Positions 62,986 through 64,000 of a stretch of DNA of 64,000 nt are shown piece by piece. The notes below the pieces were generated by a model. The model saw nothing but the letters and a program-made list of their open reading frames with translations, was not told the DNA's origin and ran no database searches. This DNA is from Streptomyces curacoi (lineage in GTDB: Bacteria; Actinomycetota; Actinomycetes; Streptomycetales; Streptomycetaceae): assembly GCF_001513975.1 (NCBI RefSeq), contig NZ_KQ947984.1, forward strand, positions 310,001 to 374,000. The letters run 5' to 3'. Within the stretch, counting starts at the first letter, position 1, and each line of letters begins with the position of its first letter. The translations under genes were made by a program, and so were the position numbers.

Positions 62986-64000
62986 TTGGCGTCCCCCTCG
63001 ATCTCCGCGACATCGGCTGCGTTGGCGGCGACTTCGGCATCGGTGTCGTACAGGCCGAAGTAGCGCGCGGCGGTGTCCATGTCCTTGTCGCCGCGCCCGG
63101 ACAGGTTGACCACGATCAACCCGTCCTTGCCCAGTTCCTTGCCGACATCGAGGGCGCCCGCGAGGGCGTGGGCGCTCTCGATGGCCGGGATGATGCCCTC
63201 CGTCCGCGACAGCAGGCGCAGTGCCTGCATCGCGGCGTCGTCGGTGATCGCGCGGTACTCGCCGCGGCCGCTGTCCTTGAGGTAGGAGTGCTCGGGGCCG
63301 ATGCCGGGGTAGTCCAGACCGGCCGAGATCGAGTACGGCTCGGTGATCTGGCCCTCCTCGTCCTGCAGGACGTAGGAGCGGGAGCCGTGCAGGATGCCGG
63401 GCTCGCCGGCGGTCAGGGTGGCCGCGTGCTCGCCCGTCTCGACGCCGTGCCCGGCGGGTTCGCAGCCGATGAGGCGTACGTCCGTGTCGGGGATGAAGGC
63501 GTGGAAGAGGCCGATGGCGTTGGAGCCGCCGCCGACGCAGGCGATGGCGGCGTCGGGGAGGCGTCCGGCGCGCTCCAGGAGCTGGCGGCGCGCTTCGACA
63601 CCGATGACGCGGTGGAAGTCGCGGACCATGGCGGGGAAGGGGTGCGGTCCGGCGACGGTGCCGAAGAGGTAGTGCGTGTGGTCGACGTTGGCGACCCAGT
63701 CGCGGAAGGCCTCGTTGATGGCGTCCTTCAGCGTGCGGCTGCCCGACTTCACGGCGATGACCTCGGCGCCGAGCATGCGCATACGAGCCACGTTGAGGGC
63801 CTGGCGCTGGGTGTCGATCTCGCCCATGTAGATCGTGCACTCCAGGCCGAACAGCGCGCAGGCGGTGGCCGTCGCGACGCCGTGCTGCCCGGCGCCGGTC
63901 TCGGCGATGACGCGGGTCTTGCCCATGCGCTTGGTGAGCAGGGCCTGGCCGAGCACGTTGTTGATCTTGTGGGAGCCGGTGTGGTTGAGGTCCTCGCGCT
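62982..64000 (-). CDS. trpB: Tryptophan synthase beta chain, C-terminal part
   Basis: The gene continues past the right edge; the first visible residues are [14 protein letters not shown], which carries the PLP Lys (HTGSHKIN), so about 90 N-terminal residues are missing. Visible motifs are [32 protein letters not shown] (PLP phosphate site) and [13 protein letters not shown]-type end. It joins indole and serine to tryptophan. The C-terminus ends in a short Ala/Glu tail. Confidence 0.97.
   Translation of the reverse strand, partial: REDLNHTGSHKINNVLGQALLTKRMGKTRVIAETGAGQHGVATATACALFGLECTIYMGEIDTQRQALNVARMRMLGAEVIAVKSGSRTLKDAINEAFRDWVANVDHTHYLFGTVAGPHPFPAMVRDFHRVIGVEARRQLLERAGRLPDAAIACVGGGSNAIGLFHAFIPDTDVRLIGCEPAGHGVETGEHAATLTAGEPGILHGSRSYVLQDEEGQITEPYSISAGLDYPGIGPEHSYLKDSGRGEYRAITDDAAMQALRLLSRTEGIIPAIESAHALAGALDVGKELGKDGLIVVNLSGRGDKDMDTAARYFGLYDTDAEVAANAADVAEIEGDAK

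Overview
The window is high-GC actinobacterial chromosome, almost certainly Streptomyces or a close relative. Supporting signs are the strong G/C third-position bias, frequent GTG starts, many 1-, 4- and 8-base start/stop overlaps, GC-rich terminators, and a core gene order (liv transport operon, ANTAR regulator, pyruvate kinase, gltBD, lgt, trpBA) that I recall from Streptomyces chromosomes. Both edges cut genes: a hotdog thioesterase at 1 and trpB at 64000.

Layout. 1-6790: thioesterase tail, then a five-gene branched-chain amino acid ABC importer (livK-H-M-G-F) with a hairpin between livK and livH. 6825-10018: ANTAR response regulator, a tRNA with anticodon CAA but a short variable loop, an HTH/LAGLIDADG protein gene behind it, and pyruvate kinase. 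10162-12906: SIMPL-domain protein and a secreted 5'-nucleotidase. 12957-18637: a six-gene minus-strand operon built around a phosphatase, a degenerate kinase and a von Willebrand factor A protein (TerY-P-like triad), followed by a small membrane protein, a zinc-ribbon membrane protein and a small protein. The last two share an NSG-AGGNV motif. This is the best candidate for an undescribed system. 18885-21985: a translationally coupled PLP decarboxylase and diamine N-hydroxylase (siderophore-type chemistry) with no synthetase nearby. 22150-31435: NmrA-like reductase, aminopeptidase N, single-domain response regulator, chorismate mutase, AraC regulator divergent from a GH35 beta-galactosidase, secreted trypsin and an HExxH protein with a zinc ribbon.

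31500-41881: a cluster whose gene order closely follows the mycobacterial KstR2 regulon for steroid C/D-ring breakdown: two SDRs, echA20, ipdA, ipdB, ipdC, fadA6, kstR2, ipdF and two acyl-CoA dehydrogenases. Near-identical palindromes occur in both divergent promoter regions. Several genes carry in-frame repeat insertions. 41859-50670: an orphan cytochrome b, a TerF-like vWA protein and the gltB-gltD glutamate synthase operon. 51043-51774: a VIT/CCC1 transporter behind an iron-box-like palindrome.

52045-60155: a tightly coupled seven-gene operon with four consecutive ADP-ribosylglycohydrolase paralogues (one lacking catalytic residues), a ribokinase-family kinase, a CaiB-type CoA-transferase and an HpcH/HpaI-type lyase. 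60218-64000: lgt, a membrane-anchored DsbA-like protein, trpA and partial trpB. I saw no insertion sequence, CRISPR array, rRNA or prophage.
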